Part shown: positions 25,137-33,044 of the stretch, piece by piece
Layout of the letters: every line of letters starts with the position of its first letter
Numbering within the stretch: the first letter of the stretch is position 1
Assembly (NCBI GenBank): GCA_902465155.1
Contig: CABQLY010000011.1
Location: 1 to 64,000, forward strand
Length of the DNA stretch: 64,000 bases
Source: an uncultured Oscillospiraceae bacterium
GTDB taxonomy: Bacteria; Bacillota; Clostridia; Oscillospirales; Acutalibacteraceae
Direction of reading: 5' to 3'
Notes under the pieces: generated by a model
Database searches by the model: none
What the model was told of the DNA's origin: nothing
What the model saw: the letters and a program-made list of their open reading frames with translations, nothing else
Made by a program: the position numbers and the translations under genes

Positions 25137-27671
25137 ATGCCTCATTATCATTATTATACCGAAATTCCTGCAAAAAGCCCGCGTATTCAAAAGCTGATTG
25201 ACCATTTATATGCCAAAATGCCGGAAATTGAGGCGGACCGCGCCGTTTTGCTGACCGAGGTTTACAAAAAAACCGAGGGCGAGCCGATTATTACCCGCCG
25301 GGCCAAAGCTTTTGCCGAAATTTGCAAAAAGTTGCCTATTACCATTCGCCCGTTGGAGCTAATTGTTGGCAGCAACGCTGTGCATCCGCGCAGCTGCCAG
25401 GTGTTTCCCGAGTTTTCGTTTGAATGGTTAGAGGGGGAGTTTAACACCATTGAGCACCGCAAGGCCGACCCGTTTTACATATCGGAGCAAACCAAGCAGA
25501 CCTTAAAAGAGGTTTACCAATACTGGGCGGGCAAAACCACCAGCGACCTTGCCACCTCGCTAATGTGCGAGGGCGCCAAAACCGCCATGGCGCACAACAT
25601 TTTTACCCCGGGCAACTACTTTTACAACGGCATTGGGCATGTAACCGTAAATTACGCCGAGGTGCTGGCCGTAGGGTTTGAGGGCATTATGCAAAAAGCG
25701 CGCAAGGCCTTGGCGCAGCTAAGCCCGGCCGACGCCGATTTTGCCCCGCGGGACGCCTTTTTGCGCGCCGTGCTGCTAAGCTGCGAGGCGGCCTGCGGCT
25801 ACGCCGAGCGCTACGCCCGGCTGGCGCTGCAGCTGTTAGAGCAGGAAAGCGACCCCGAGCGCAAGCGGGAGCTGGCCCTAATTGCCCAAAACTGCGCCAA
25901 TGTGCCGCGGCACGGCGCCAAAAGCTTTTACGAGGCCTGTCAGTCGTTTTGGTTTGTGCAAATGCTGCTGCAAACCGAGTCCAGCGGCCATTCTATTTCG
26001 CCCGGGCGGTTTGACCAATACATGTACCCCTATTTTAAGGCGGATTTAGAAAAAGGGCTGATTAACCACGCCTTTGCGCAGGAATTAATGGACTGCATTT
26101 GGGTAAAGCTGAACGACCTAAACAAAGCGCGGGACGCGGCCTCGTCGGAGGGGTTTGCGGGGTACAGCCTGTTTCAAAATTTAATTGCCGGCGGCCAAAC
26201 GCCGGAGGGGCTGGACGCCACCAACGACCTTTCGTTTATGTGCCTGAACGCCTCTATTCATGTGCAGCTGCCGCAGCCTTCGCTTTCGGTTCGGGTTTGG
26301 AACTGCACCCCGCACGAATTTATGCTGCGGGCGGCCGAGCTAACCCGCACCGGCGTTGGGTTGCCGGCTTATTATAACGACGAAGTGATTATTCCCTCGC
26401 TGTTAAACCGCGGGCTAAGCATGGAGGACGCGCGCGATTACAACATTATTGGCTGTGTAGAGCCGCAAAAGGCCGGCAAAACCGACGGCTGGCACGACGC
26501 CGCGTTTTTTAATATGTGCCGCCCGCTGGAGATGGTTTTTTCCAACGGCTGCGAGCTGGGGCAAAGGGTTGGCGTGCAGTCGGGCGAGATTGCCGAGCTA
26601 AACACCTTTGAAAAATTTTTGGCGGCCTACAAGCAGCAAATGGAATATTTTATTGAAATGCTGGTAAACGCCGATAACGCCATTGATTACGCCCACATGA
26701 AGCGCTGCCCGCTGCCGTTTCTTTCCGCCATGGTGGAGGATTGTATTGGCCGCGGAAAATCGGTTCAAGAGGGGGGCGCGGTTTACAACTTTACCGGCCC
26801 GCAGGGCTTTGGTATTGCCAACATGGCCGATTCCCTTTGGGCGGTTAAAACCTTGGTGTACGAGCAAAAAAAGTACACCCTTGCCCAGTTTAAAGAGGCA
26901 CTGGCAAACAACTTTGGCGAGCCAATGTCGAACCTGCAGGCGCAAAACTTAACCACGCTGATTGTAGAGCAAATGCAAAGCGCCGGCAAAACGGCCACCA
27001 AGGCCCAAATTGCCGAGATTTTTACCGGCCTAAAGCAAAACCGCACCCCGGCAGGTAAAAAGGCCTTTTACAACCAATTAAAAGGGGATATTGAGGCGCT
27101 GCCCAAGTACGGCAACGATGTGCCGGAGGTTGATTTATTTGCCCGGCAGATTGCCTACACCTACTCAAAGCCCCTGCAGCGCTATAAAAACCCGCGCGGC
27201 GGCAGCTTTCAAGCGGGGCTGTACCCCGTTTCAGCCAATGTGCCGCTGGGCGCGCAAACCGGCGCCACGCCGGACGGCCGGCTGGCCGGCACTCCGGTAG
27301 CCGACGGTGTTTCCCCGGCGGCGGGGCGGGATGTAAACGGGCCGACCGCCTCCTGCAACTCGGTTGCAAAGTTAGACCACTACATTGTTTCGAACGGAAC
27401 GCTGTTTAACATGAAATTCCACCCCAGCGCCTTAAAGGGCCAAAGCGGGCTGGAAAGCTTTGTGGCCTTAGTGCGCGGCTATTTTGACCAAAAGGGCAGC
27501 CACATGCAGTTTAATGTTGTAAGCCGCGAAACCCTGTTAGAGGCGCAAAAGCACCCCGAAAAGTACCGCTCGTTAGTGGTACGCGTGGCGGGGTACAGCG
27601 CGCTGTTTACCACCCTTTCCCGCTCGCTGCAGGACGATATTATTAACCGCACCGAGCAACAGGGCTTTTAA
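25137..27671 (+). CDS. glycyl-radical (B12-independent) 1,2-propanediol/glycerol dehydratase
   Basis: 844 residues. Active-site motifs place it with diol dehydratases: GHVTVNY (His168), SSGHSISPGRFDQYMYP (His285, Ser286), and IIGCVEPQKAGKTDGWHD with thiyl Cys440, Glu442 and Asp454, the C-x-E and Asp pattern of Clostridium butyricum glycerol dehydratase. The glycyl-radical loop RVAGYSALF has Gly819. It removes water from (S)-1,2-propanediol to give propionaldehyde; microcompartment context and the aldolase favour propanediol over glycerol, but sequence alone does not exclude glycerol. The frame opens at 25083, but ATG 25137 follows ACGGAGGGG. No N-terminal encapsulation extension is present. 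It is followed 11 bp later by its activase. Confidence 0.93.
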   Translation: MPHYHYYTEIPAKSPRIQKLIDHLYAKMPEIEADRAVLLTEVYKKTEGEPIITRRAKAFAEICKKLPITIRPLELIVGSNAVHPRSCQVFPEFSFEWLEGEFNTIEHRKADPFYISEQTKQTLKEVYQYWAGKTTSDLATSLMCEGAKTAMAHNIFTPGNYFYNGIGHVTVNYAEVLAVGFEGIMQKARKALAQLSPADADFAPRDAFLRAVLLSCEAACGYAERYARLALQLLEQESDPERKRELALIAQNCANVPRHGAKSFYEACQSFWFVQMLLQTESSGHSISPGRFDQYMYPYFKADLEKGLINHAFAQELMDCIWVKLNDLNKARDAASSEGFAGYSLFQNLIAGGQTPEGLDATNDLSFMCLNASIHVQLPQPSLSVRVWNCTPHEFMLRAAELTRTGVGLPAYYNDEVIIPSLLNRGLSMEDARDYNIIGCVEPQKAGKTDGWHDAAFFNMCRPLEMVFSNGCELGQRVGVQSGEIAELNTFEKFLAAYKQQMEYFIEMLVNADNAIDYAHMKRCPLPFLSAMVEDCIGRGKSVQEGGAVYNFTGPQGFGIANMADSLWAVKTLVYEQKKYTLAQFKEALANNFGEPMSNLQAQNLTTLIVEQMQSAGKTATKAQIAEIFTGLKQNRTPAGKKAFYNQLKGDIEALPKYGNDVPEVDLFARQIAYTYSKPLQRYKNPRGGSFQAGLYPVSANVPLGAQTGATPDGRLAGTPVADGVSPAAGRDVNGPTASCNSVAKLDHYIVSNGTLFNMKFHPSALKGQSGLESFVALVRGYFDQKGSHMQFNVVSRETLLEAQKHPEKYRSLVVRVAGYSALFTTLSRSLQDDIINRTEQQGF

Positions 27672-27682
27672 AGGGGTACGGT

Positions 27683-28471
27683 ATGCAAAACTACTTACAA
27701 ACCACCGGCCGAATTTTTAACATACAAAAATTCTCGGTGCACGACGGGCCGGGTATTCGCACCATTGTGTTTTTAAAAGGGTGTGTGCTGCGCTGCCGCT
27801 GGTGCTGCAATCCCGAATCGCAGCACTACGAAATAGAGCAAATGGAGCAGGGCGGAAAGCTGAAAACCGTTGGGCGGGATGTTACCGTGCAGCAGGTAAT
27901 GGACGAAGTATTAAAAGACCGCATTTACTACCGCCGCTCGGGCGGGGGGTTGACCCTTTCGGGCGGGGAGTGCCTTTGTCAGCCGGAGTTTTCGGCCGCA
28001 CTGCTGCGGGCCGCGCAGGAAAGCGGGCTGAATACCGCTATTGAATCTACCGCCTGTGCCCCCATGGAAACCATTCGTCGGCTGCTGCCGTATTTAGACC
28101 ATTATTTAATGGATATTAAGCACATTGACCGCGAAAAGCATAAGCGTTTTACCACGCGGGATAATGACCTGATTTTGCAAAATGCCGCGCTGCTGGCTAA
28201 AGAGGCCCGGCACCTAATTATTCGCGTGCCGGTGGTGCCCGGATTTAACGACACCGAAAGCGAAATTGCAGGCATTGCCCGCTTTACCGCCGGCATTTTA
28301 CCGGGGGGTGAAATTCACCTGCTGCCGTACCACCGTTTAGGAACCGATAAATACCGCGGTTTAAATCGGGAATACACGCTGAGCGAAATTTTGCCGCCGC
28401 CGGATGAAAAAATGCAGCAGCTAAAGGCCGTTGCCGAGGGCTTTGGGCTGCGCTGCCAAATAGGGGGTTAA
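27683..28471 (+). CDS. glycyl-radical enzyme activase (radical SAM)
   Basis: A 262-residue radical SAM protein with the cluster motif C34-x3-C38-x2-C41 (GCVLRCRWC) and the SAM motif LSGGECLCQPEF near residues 92-103. It forms the glycyl radical on Gly819 of the dehydratase encoded just upstream. It is shorter than typical diol-dehydratase activases (about 300 residues): the ferredoxin-like insert with two extra 4Fe-4S clusters is missing after NPESQ, as in pyruvate formate-lyase activase. ATG 27683 follows AAGGGGTACGG. Confidence 0.92.
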   Translation: MQNYLQTTGRIFNIQKFSVHDGPGIRTIVFLKGCVLRCRWCCNPESQHYEIEQMEQGGKLKTVGRDVTVQQVMDEVLKDRIYYRRSGGGLTLSGGECLCQPEFSAALLRAAQESGLNTAIESTACAPMETIRRLLPYLDHYLMDIKHIDREKHKRFTTRDNDLILQNAALLAKEARHLIIRVPVVPGFNDTESEIAGIARFTAGILPGGEIHLLPYHRLGTDKYRGLNREYTLSEILPPPDEKMQQLKAVAEGFGLRCQIGG

Positions 28472-28474
28472 AAA

Positions 28475-28849
28475 ATGAACGATCCTACCTTACAAAATCG
28501 GGAAAAGACCCGCATTATTCAAGAGCTGGTTCCGGGCAAGCAAATTACGCTGGCGCATATTATTGCCAATCCCGATGAAATTCTTTACAAAAAGCTGGGA
28601 CTGGATCCGGCCGGCGAGTACACCGCGGCTGCCATTGGCATTTTAACCATGTCGCCCGCCGAAACCGCCATTATAGCCGGGGATATTGCCACCAAGGCCT
28701 CGGGCGCCGAGTTAGGATTTGTAGACCGCTTTAGCGGCACGCTGATTATTACCGGCTCGGTTTCGCAGGTGCAGGAGGCGGTTGCCGCCGTGGTACGCTA
28801 CGCCGACGAGACCTTAGGCTTTACGGTTTGCCCCATTACCAAAACTTAA
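28475..28849 (+). CDS. pduU: BMC shell protein, EutS/PduU type (circularly permuted hexamer)
   Basis: 124 residues. RIIQELVPGKQITLAHIIAN, AIGILTMSPAETAIIAGDIA and LGFTVCPITKT at the C-terminus are the EutS/PduU signatures. The fold is a permuted BMC domain forming hexamers whose N-terminal strands build a small beta-barrel over the pore. It starts 3 bp after the activase stop and sits 1 bp before the GTPase gene, so all are one transcript. Confidence 0.93.
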   Translation: MNDPTLQNREKTRIIQELVPGKQITLAHIIANPDEILYKKLGLDPAGEYTAAAIGILTMSPAETAIIAGDIATKASGAELGFVDRFSGTLIITGSVSQVQEAVAAVVRYADETLGFTVCPITKT

Positions 28850-28850
28850 C

Positions 28851-29321
28851 ATGAACAAGGTGATTTTAATTGGCCGTTCGGGCAGCGGAAAAACCACCCT
28901 AACGCAGGCGCTGAAAAACGAGCCGATTGCCTACCGCAAAACGCAGGATGTTCAGTGGGGGGGATTTTTAATTGATACCCCCGGCGAGTACGCCGAATCC
29001 CGCCAGTTTGGCGCGGCTTTAGCGGTTTACAGCTACGAGAGCGACTTGGTTGGTTTGGTTCTGAGTGCTACCGAAAGCTACTCGCTTTACAGCCCTTGCA
29101 TTACCTCGGCAGCAAACCGGTATGTGTTTGGTATTGTAACCAAAACCGACGCGCCAAACGCCAACCCCAGGCGGGCCGAGGAATGGCTGCATCTGGCCGG
29201 CTGCCAGCGGGTGTTTTGCGTTAGCGCCAAAACCGGCAGCGGCTTGGCGCCGTTAAAAGAATTTATTGCGGCCTTTGACCCGAAAAGTTATTTTAAAAGC
29301 TTCATGCGGCGAAAAGGGTAG
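28851..29321 (+). CDS. pduV: EutP/PduV-like small GTPase
   Basis: 156 residues. GRSGSGKTTL (P-loop, about 8-17), LIDTPGEY (G3), IVTKTDAP (G4) and SAKTGSG (G5) identify a Ras-like GTPase of the EutP/PduV family found in microcompartment operons. PduV in Salmonella is linked to compartment movement; here the role is inferred from that. ATG lies 1 bp after the preceding stop. A 170-bp gap with promoter 2 follows. Confidence 0.88.
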   Translation: MNKVILIGRSGSGKTTLTQALKNEPIAYRKTQDVQWGGFLIDTPGEYAESRQFGAALAVYSYESDLVGLVLSATESYSLYSPCITSAANRYVFGIVTKTDAPNANPRRAEEWLHLAGCQRVFCVSAKTGSGLAPLKEFIAAFDPKSYFKSFMRRKG

Positions 29322-29383
29322 TGCGGCAGGCAAAAAAATGGATTTTTTGGGGTTGAATGTTTATAAAACACAGAAAAAACAAC

Positions 29384-29420
29384 ATAAAACAACAAAAACA
29401 CAAAAAATATGTTGTTTTAT
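29384..29420. promoter_or_regulatory. candidate operator: inverted repeat before promoter 2
   Basis: ATAAAACAAC (29384-29393) and GTTGTTTTAT (29411-29420) form a perfect 10-bp inverted repeat with a 17-bp centre. The right arm is part of the ATGTTGTTTTAT 12-mer also found at 24853. It ends 2 bp before the -35 of promoter 2. Confidence 0.5.
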
Positions 29421-29422
29421 TG

Positions 29423-29451
29423 TTGACTTCTGCTTTGTTTTATGATATATT
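29423..29451 (+). promoter_or_regulatory. promoter 2 of the microcompartment locus
   Basis: TTGACT (29423-29428), 17-bp spacer, TATATT (29446-29451), upstream of the aldolase gene. Confidence 0.7.
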
Positions 29452-29492
29452 AGGTAAGTAAAATGCTATTTTTAAAAAAGGAGTTTATGAAA

Positions 29493-30305
29493 ATGGTATC
29501 AGAGTACGAAATTAAAAAGCAAATTTGCGACATTGGCAAGCGCATTTACGGCAACGGCATGGTTGCCGCGAATGACGGCAACATTTCGGTAAAGCTGAAC
29601 GACAACGAATTTTTATGCACCCCTACCGGTGTTAGTAAGGGCTTTATGACCCCCGAATACATTTGCAAGGTAGACGCTGACGGCAAGGTGCTGCAGGCCA
29701 ACCCCGGCTTTAAGCCATCTTCTGAAATTAAAATGCACATGCGGGTTTACAAAAAACGCCCGGATGTTAATTCAGTGGTACACGCGCACCCCATTTACGC
29801 CACCAGCTTTGCCATTGCCGGTATTCCGCTAACGCAGCCCATTATGCCCGAGGCCGTAATTGCCTTAGGCTGCGTCCCCATTGCTGAATACGGCACCCCC
29901 TCTACTGAGGAAATTCCGGACGCGGTTGAAAAATACTTACAGCATTTTGACGCCGTATTGCTGGAAAATCACGGCGCCTTAACCTACTCCGATTCCTTAC
30001 TAAACGCCTACCACAAAATGGAATCTGTTGAGTTTTACGCCAAGCTGCTGTACCTTTCCAAGCAATTGGGCGGCCCCAAAGAGCTTTCTAAGCAGCAGGT
30101 AGAGCGGCTTTACGAAATTCGCCGCCAGTTTGGCTTAAAAGGGAAACACCCGGCCGATCTTTGCCCGAACCAGGCGGCAGGCAAGCCCAGCTGCCACAGC
30201 TGCGGCGGCAATTGCTCCGGCAGCTGCAGCACCGGCGCTTCGGCTTCCGACAGCGATTTAATTGCCCAAATTACCAAAAAGGTAATGGAGCAGCTGGGAA
30301 AGTAA
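29493..30305 (+). CDS. class II (zinc) aldolase, L-fuculose/L-rhamnulose-1-phosphate type, with encapsulation tail
   Basis: 270 residues. AANDGNISVKL near 25-35, a catalytic Glu in SSEIKMHM (Glu78), the zinc ligands in VVHAHP (His97, His99) and ENHGALTYS (His160) mark the FucA/RhaD fold. It would split a deoxy-ketose 1-phosphate into DHAP and lactaldehyde; fuculose versus rhamnulose cannot be decided. The tail is odd: residues 224-245 hold five Cys (224, 234, 237, 241, 245), then a helix SDSDLIAQITKKVMEQLGK of encapsulation-peptide type ends the protein. Frames open at 29463 and 29487, but AAGGAG suits ATG 29493 best. Its presence marks this as the fucose/rhamnose type of glycyl-radical microcompartment. 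Confidence 0.88.
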   Translation: MVSEYEIKKQICDIGKRIYGNGMVAANDGNISVKLNDNEFLCTPTGVSKGFMTPEYICKVDADGKVLQANPGFKPSSEIKMHMRVYKKRPDVNSVVHAHPIYATSFAIAGIPLTQPIMPEAVIALGCVPIAEYGTPSTEEIPDAVEKYLQHFDAVLLENHGALTYSDSLLNAYHKMESVEFYAKLLYLSKQLGGPKELSKQQVERLYEIRRQFGLKGKHPADLCPNQAAGKPSCHSCGGNCSGSCSTGASASDSDLIAQITKKVMEQLGK

Positions 30306-30324
30306 CCCGCAAGGGGGAAAATTT

Positions 30325-30795
30325 ATGACCGAGCAACAGCTGCAAAGCGTTATAAGCCAAAAAATTGCGCAGGCGGCGGAAAGCCAAAGCCTAACCCTGC
30401 AAAAAGCCGAGCGGCTGGCCGAACTGGTTTTAAATCGCGCGGCCGAAATGGGGGTTAACGCGGTGGTTGCCGTTGCCGACAGCGGCGGGAATCCGGTGCT
30501 GTGCAAGCGTGCGGATAACGCCTTTTTAGCCAGTTGGGATATTGCCCTTGGCAAGGCGTACACCGTAACGGCCTTAAAAACCTCTACCGCAAAGCTTAGC
30601 GTTTTGGCGGCGCCGGGCGGCGAGCTTTACGGCATTCAGTTTACCAACGGCGGCAAAATTGTTATTTTCGGCGGCGGCGAGCCGCTGCAAAGCAGTAACG
30701 GCACGCTGGTTGGCGGGCTGGGCGTTAGCGGGGGTACAGAAGGTCAGGACACCTCGCTTTCCGAATACGGAGCTGAAATTTTTAAACAATTATAA
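30325..30795 (+). CDS. GlcG/HbpS-type (PduO C-terminal-like) heme-binding-family protein
   Basis: 156 residues of the GlcG/HbpS fold: LTLQKAERLAELVLNRA, then VVAVADSGGNPVLCKR, and a C-terminal GGKIVIFGGGEPL with VGGLGVSGGTEGQD, all family features. In Pdu systems this domain is the C-terminal half of PduO. The adenosyltransferase half is absent, as expected for a B12-independent pathway. Its role in glycyl-radical microcompartments is not established. AAGGGGGAAA precedes ATG 30325; it begins 20 bp after the aldolase. Confidence 0.85.
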   Translation: MTEQQLQSVISQKIAQAAESQSLTLQKAERLAELVLNRAAEMGVNAVVAVADSGGNPVLCKRADNAFLASWDIALGKAYTVTALKTSTAKLSVLAAPGGELYGIQFTNGGKIVIFGGGEPLQSSNGTLVGGLGVSGGTEGQDTSLSEYGAEIFKQL

Positions 30796-30813
30796 AGAAA
30801 TGAGAATGTAATA

Positions 30814-32010
30814 ATGAATTCAGCAGAAATTGAAAAGGTTGTTCAGCAGGTTATTGCGCAAATGCACGGCCAGGAGCCGGCTGCCGCGGCAAAACCGGCC
30901 GGCGCGCTGCCCAAAACCGCGCGTGTGGCAATGCTAACCGAAAAAGAGCATTTTGAGTTAAAAGAATTCCCAATTCCGCCGCTGGGCGATGGGGACATTT
31001 TAGTAAAGGTTGAGGGCTGCGGCGTTTGCGGCACCGACGCGCACGAGTTTAAGCGCGACCCGTTTGGCCTTATTCCGGTAGCGCTGGGGCACGAGGGCTC
31101 GGGCGAAATTGTTGCCATGGGCAAAAATGTTAAGGCCGACAGCGCCGGCAAACCGCTGCATATTGGGGACAAGGTTGTAACCTGCATGATTTTTAAAGAC
31201 AACCCCGATATTACCATGTTTGATTTAAACAAGCAAAATGTTGGCGGGGCCGATGTTTACGGCCTGCTGCCGGATGACGACATTCACTTAAACGGCTGGT
31301 TTTCCGACTACCTATTTGTGCGTGAGGGCTCTACCATTTTTAATGTAAGCGAGCTGGATTTAGACTCCAGATTGCTTATTGAGCCTTCGGCCGTTTTGGT
31401 GCACGCGGTAGAGCGCGCCAAAACCACCAACATTTTGCGGTTTAACAGCCGCGTGGTGGTGCAGGGCTGCGGCCCAATTGGCCTGCTTTGCATTGCCGTG
31501 CTGCGCACCATGGGCGTAGAAAACATTGTGGCAGTAGACGGTGAGGATAAGCGCCTTTCGGTAGCGCGCGAGATGGGCGCTGGCGCCACGGTAAACTTTA
31601 AAAACCACAAGGGCATTGAGGCCTTAACCCAAGCGGTAGAGGAGGCCTTTGGCGGCCACCCGGCCGACTTTGGCTTTCAGTGCACCGGTTCGCCGGTTGC
31701 CCACGCCAACATTTACAAATTTATTCGCAACGGCGGCGGCCTTTGCGAGTTAGGCTTTTTTATTAACGGCGGCGACGCAACCATTAACCCGCACTTTGAT
31801 ATTTGCGCCAAGGAAATTACCACGGTTGGCTCTTGGGTGTACACCCTGCGGGATTACGCCACAACCTTTGACTTCTTAAAACGGGCAAAGGGCATTGGCC
31901 TGCCAATAGAAAAGCTGATCACCCACCGGTTCCCGCTGGAGCAAATTAACGAGGCGCTTAAAACCAACCTGAGTATGCAGGGCCTTAAAATTGCTGTTGT
32001 AAACCGGTAA
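30814..32010 (+). CDS. zinc-dependent alcohol dehydrogenase with N-terminal encapsulation peptide
   Basis: 398 residues of the medium-chain dehydrogenase family. The first 18 residues (SAEIEKVVQQVIAQMHG) form an amphipathic helix, and an Ala/Pro linker follows: an encapsulation peptide. The core has VEGCGVCGTDAHEF (catalytic zinc Cys) and LGHEGSGEIV. There is no structural-zinc four-Cys lobe. The Rossmann segment VQGCGPIGLLCIA suggests NAD binding. In this locus type it is thought to reduce lactaldehyde to 1,2-propanediol, oxidising NADH. ATG 30814 lies 18 bp after the preceding stop with a weak ribosome-binding site (GAAATGAGAATG). Confidence 0.87.
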   Translation: MNSAEIEKVVQQVIAQMHGQEPAAAAKPAGALPKTARVAMLTEKEHFELKEFPIPPLGDGDILVKVEGCGVCGTDAHEFKRDPFGLIPVALGHEGSGEIVAMGKNVKADSAGKPLHIGDKVVTCMIFKDNPDITMFDLNKQNVGGADVYGLLPDDDIHLNGWFSDYLFVREGSTIFNVSELDLDSRLLIEPSAVLVHAVERAKTTNILRFNSRVVVQGCGPIGLLCIAVLRTMGVENIVAVDGEDKRLSVAREMGAGATVNFKNHKGIEALTQAVEEAFGGHPADFGFQCTGSPVAHANIYKFIRNGGGLCELGFFINGGDATINPHFDICAKEITTVGSWVYTLRDYATTFDFLKRAKGIGLPIEKLITHRFPLEQINEALKTNLSMQGLKIAVVNR

Positions 32011-32023
32011 GCGGGTGCAAAGC

Positions 32024-32338
32024 ATGAATAAAGCAGTTGGAATTTTAGAGGTTTACGGCCTGGTTGCGGCGTTTGTTGCCTGCGACGCCGGCTGTAAGGC
32101 CGCTAACGTTACGGTGGAAAATTTTGATAAAAATAAGCCCGGCAACCCCGATTCCCTAAAGGTTCCGCTTATTGTTGCGGTAAAATTCAGGGGCTCGGTA
32201 AGCGATGTTCGCGCTGCGGTTGCAGCGGCTGCCGAGGCAGTAAACAAGGTTTCGGGCGTTGTAACGCAGCACATTATTCCGTCCCCCGAGGACGGCACCG
32301 AAAAAATGCTGAAGCTAAACGCTTTTGACAAAAATTAA
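32024..32338 (+). CDS. BMC-H shell protein with a loop insertion
   Basis: 104 residues, one BMC domain: [20 protein letters not shown] at the N-terminus and [19 protein letters not shown] in the middle. A loop of about 12 extra residues ([15 protein letters not shown]) precedes the pore strand, unlike the canonical PduA type, so the pore region differs. GTG at 32015 is in frame; ATG 32024 is preferred after a weak GCGGG. It is a minor shell component by analogy. Confidence 0.85.
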   Translation: MNKAVGILEVYGLVAAFVACDAGCKAANVTVENFDKNKPGNPDSLKVPLIVAVKFRGSVSDVRAAVAAAAEAVNKVSGVVTQHIIPSPEDGTEKMLKLNAFDKN

Positions 32339-32397
32339 ACTTTAACCCTGCGCCGGCGCTAAGGTCACCGGGCGCAAAACAAACGGAGGAAAACACA

Positions 32398-32673
32398 ATG
32401 GCATTTGAAGCACTTGGAATGGTAGAAACCCGCGGCCTGGTAGCCGCAATTGAGGCTGCCGACGCAATGGTAAAATCGGCAGAGGTTTCGTTAATCGGCA
32501 CCGAAAAAATTGGTTCCGGCTTGGTAACCGTAATGGTTCGGGGCGATGTTGGCGCCGTTAAGGCCGCAACCGAGGCCGGCTCTAACGCCGCCTCTAAGCT
32601 GGGCGAGCTGGTGGCGGTACATGTAATTCCGCGCCCGCACACCGATGTTGAAAAAATTCTGCCTGTACTTTAA
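32398..32673 (+). CDS. BMC-H shell hexamer, PduA/EutM type (copy 1)
   Basis: 91 residues. [20 protein letters not shown], the pore loop [19 protein letters not shown] and [10 protein letters not shown] match canonical hexamers. The ACGGAGGAAAACACA ribosome-binding site is one of the strongest in the window, fitting a major shell protein. It is nearly identical to the genes at 33153 and 33510; long DNA blocks are shared, so these are recent duplicates or kept alike by gene conversion. Confidence 0.95.
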   Translation: MAFEALGMVETRGLVAAIEAADAMVKSAEVSLIGTEKIGSGLVTVMVRGDVGAVKAATEAGSNAASKLGELVAVHVIPRPHTDVEKILPVL

Positions 32674-32687
32674 AAAGGGGAATTTCA

Positions 32688-33020
32688 ATGAAGTCTTTAG
32701 GGCTGGTTGAGGTGTCCGGCGTTTCGGCCGCGGTAGATTGCTTAGATTTAATGTGCAAGGCGGCCGAGGTGGAGCTTGTAACCTGGGAGCGTAAGCTTGG
32801 CGGCCGCTTGGTAACCATTATTGTACAGGGGCAGGTTTCGGCCGTACAGGCCGCGGTAGAGGCCGCGGTAGCCGGGGCGATTAAAACCCCGGTGGCCCAC
32901 GCCGTTATTGCAAACCCGCACAGCGAAACCGCGCGCATGGCACAGCTTAGCGCAAAGCGTATTCAGCAAAAAAATACGCCGGTAAAGGAACAATCGGACG
33001 CCTATTTAAAAGAGGTATAA
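32688..33020 (+). CDS. BMC-H shell protein with C-terminal extension
   Basis: 110 residues. SLGLVEVSGVSAAVDCLDLM then the pore segment ERKLGGRLVTIIVQGQVSAV; the pore loop has RKLGGR in place of KIGSG, adding positive charge. About 20 extra C-terminal residues (QQKNTPVKEQSDAYLKEV) follow the domain. It probably mixes with the copy 1-3 hexamers in the facets. A GGGGAATTTC ribosome-binding site lies 14 bp after the previous stop. Confidence 0.9.
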   Translation: MKSLGLVEVSGVSAAVDCLDLMCKAAEVELVTWERKLGGRLVTIIVQGQVSAVQAAVEAAVAGAIKTPVAHAVIANPHSETARMAQLSAKRIQQKNTPVKEQSDAYLKEV

Positions 33021-33044
33021 CAACCAAATAAAGGTGGTTTTGTT

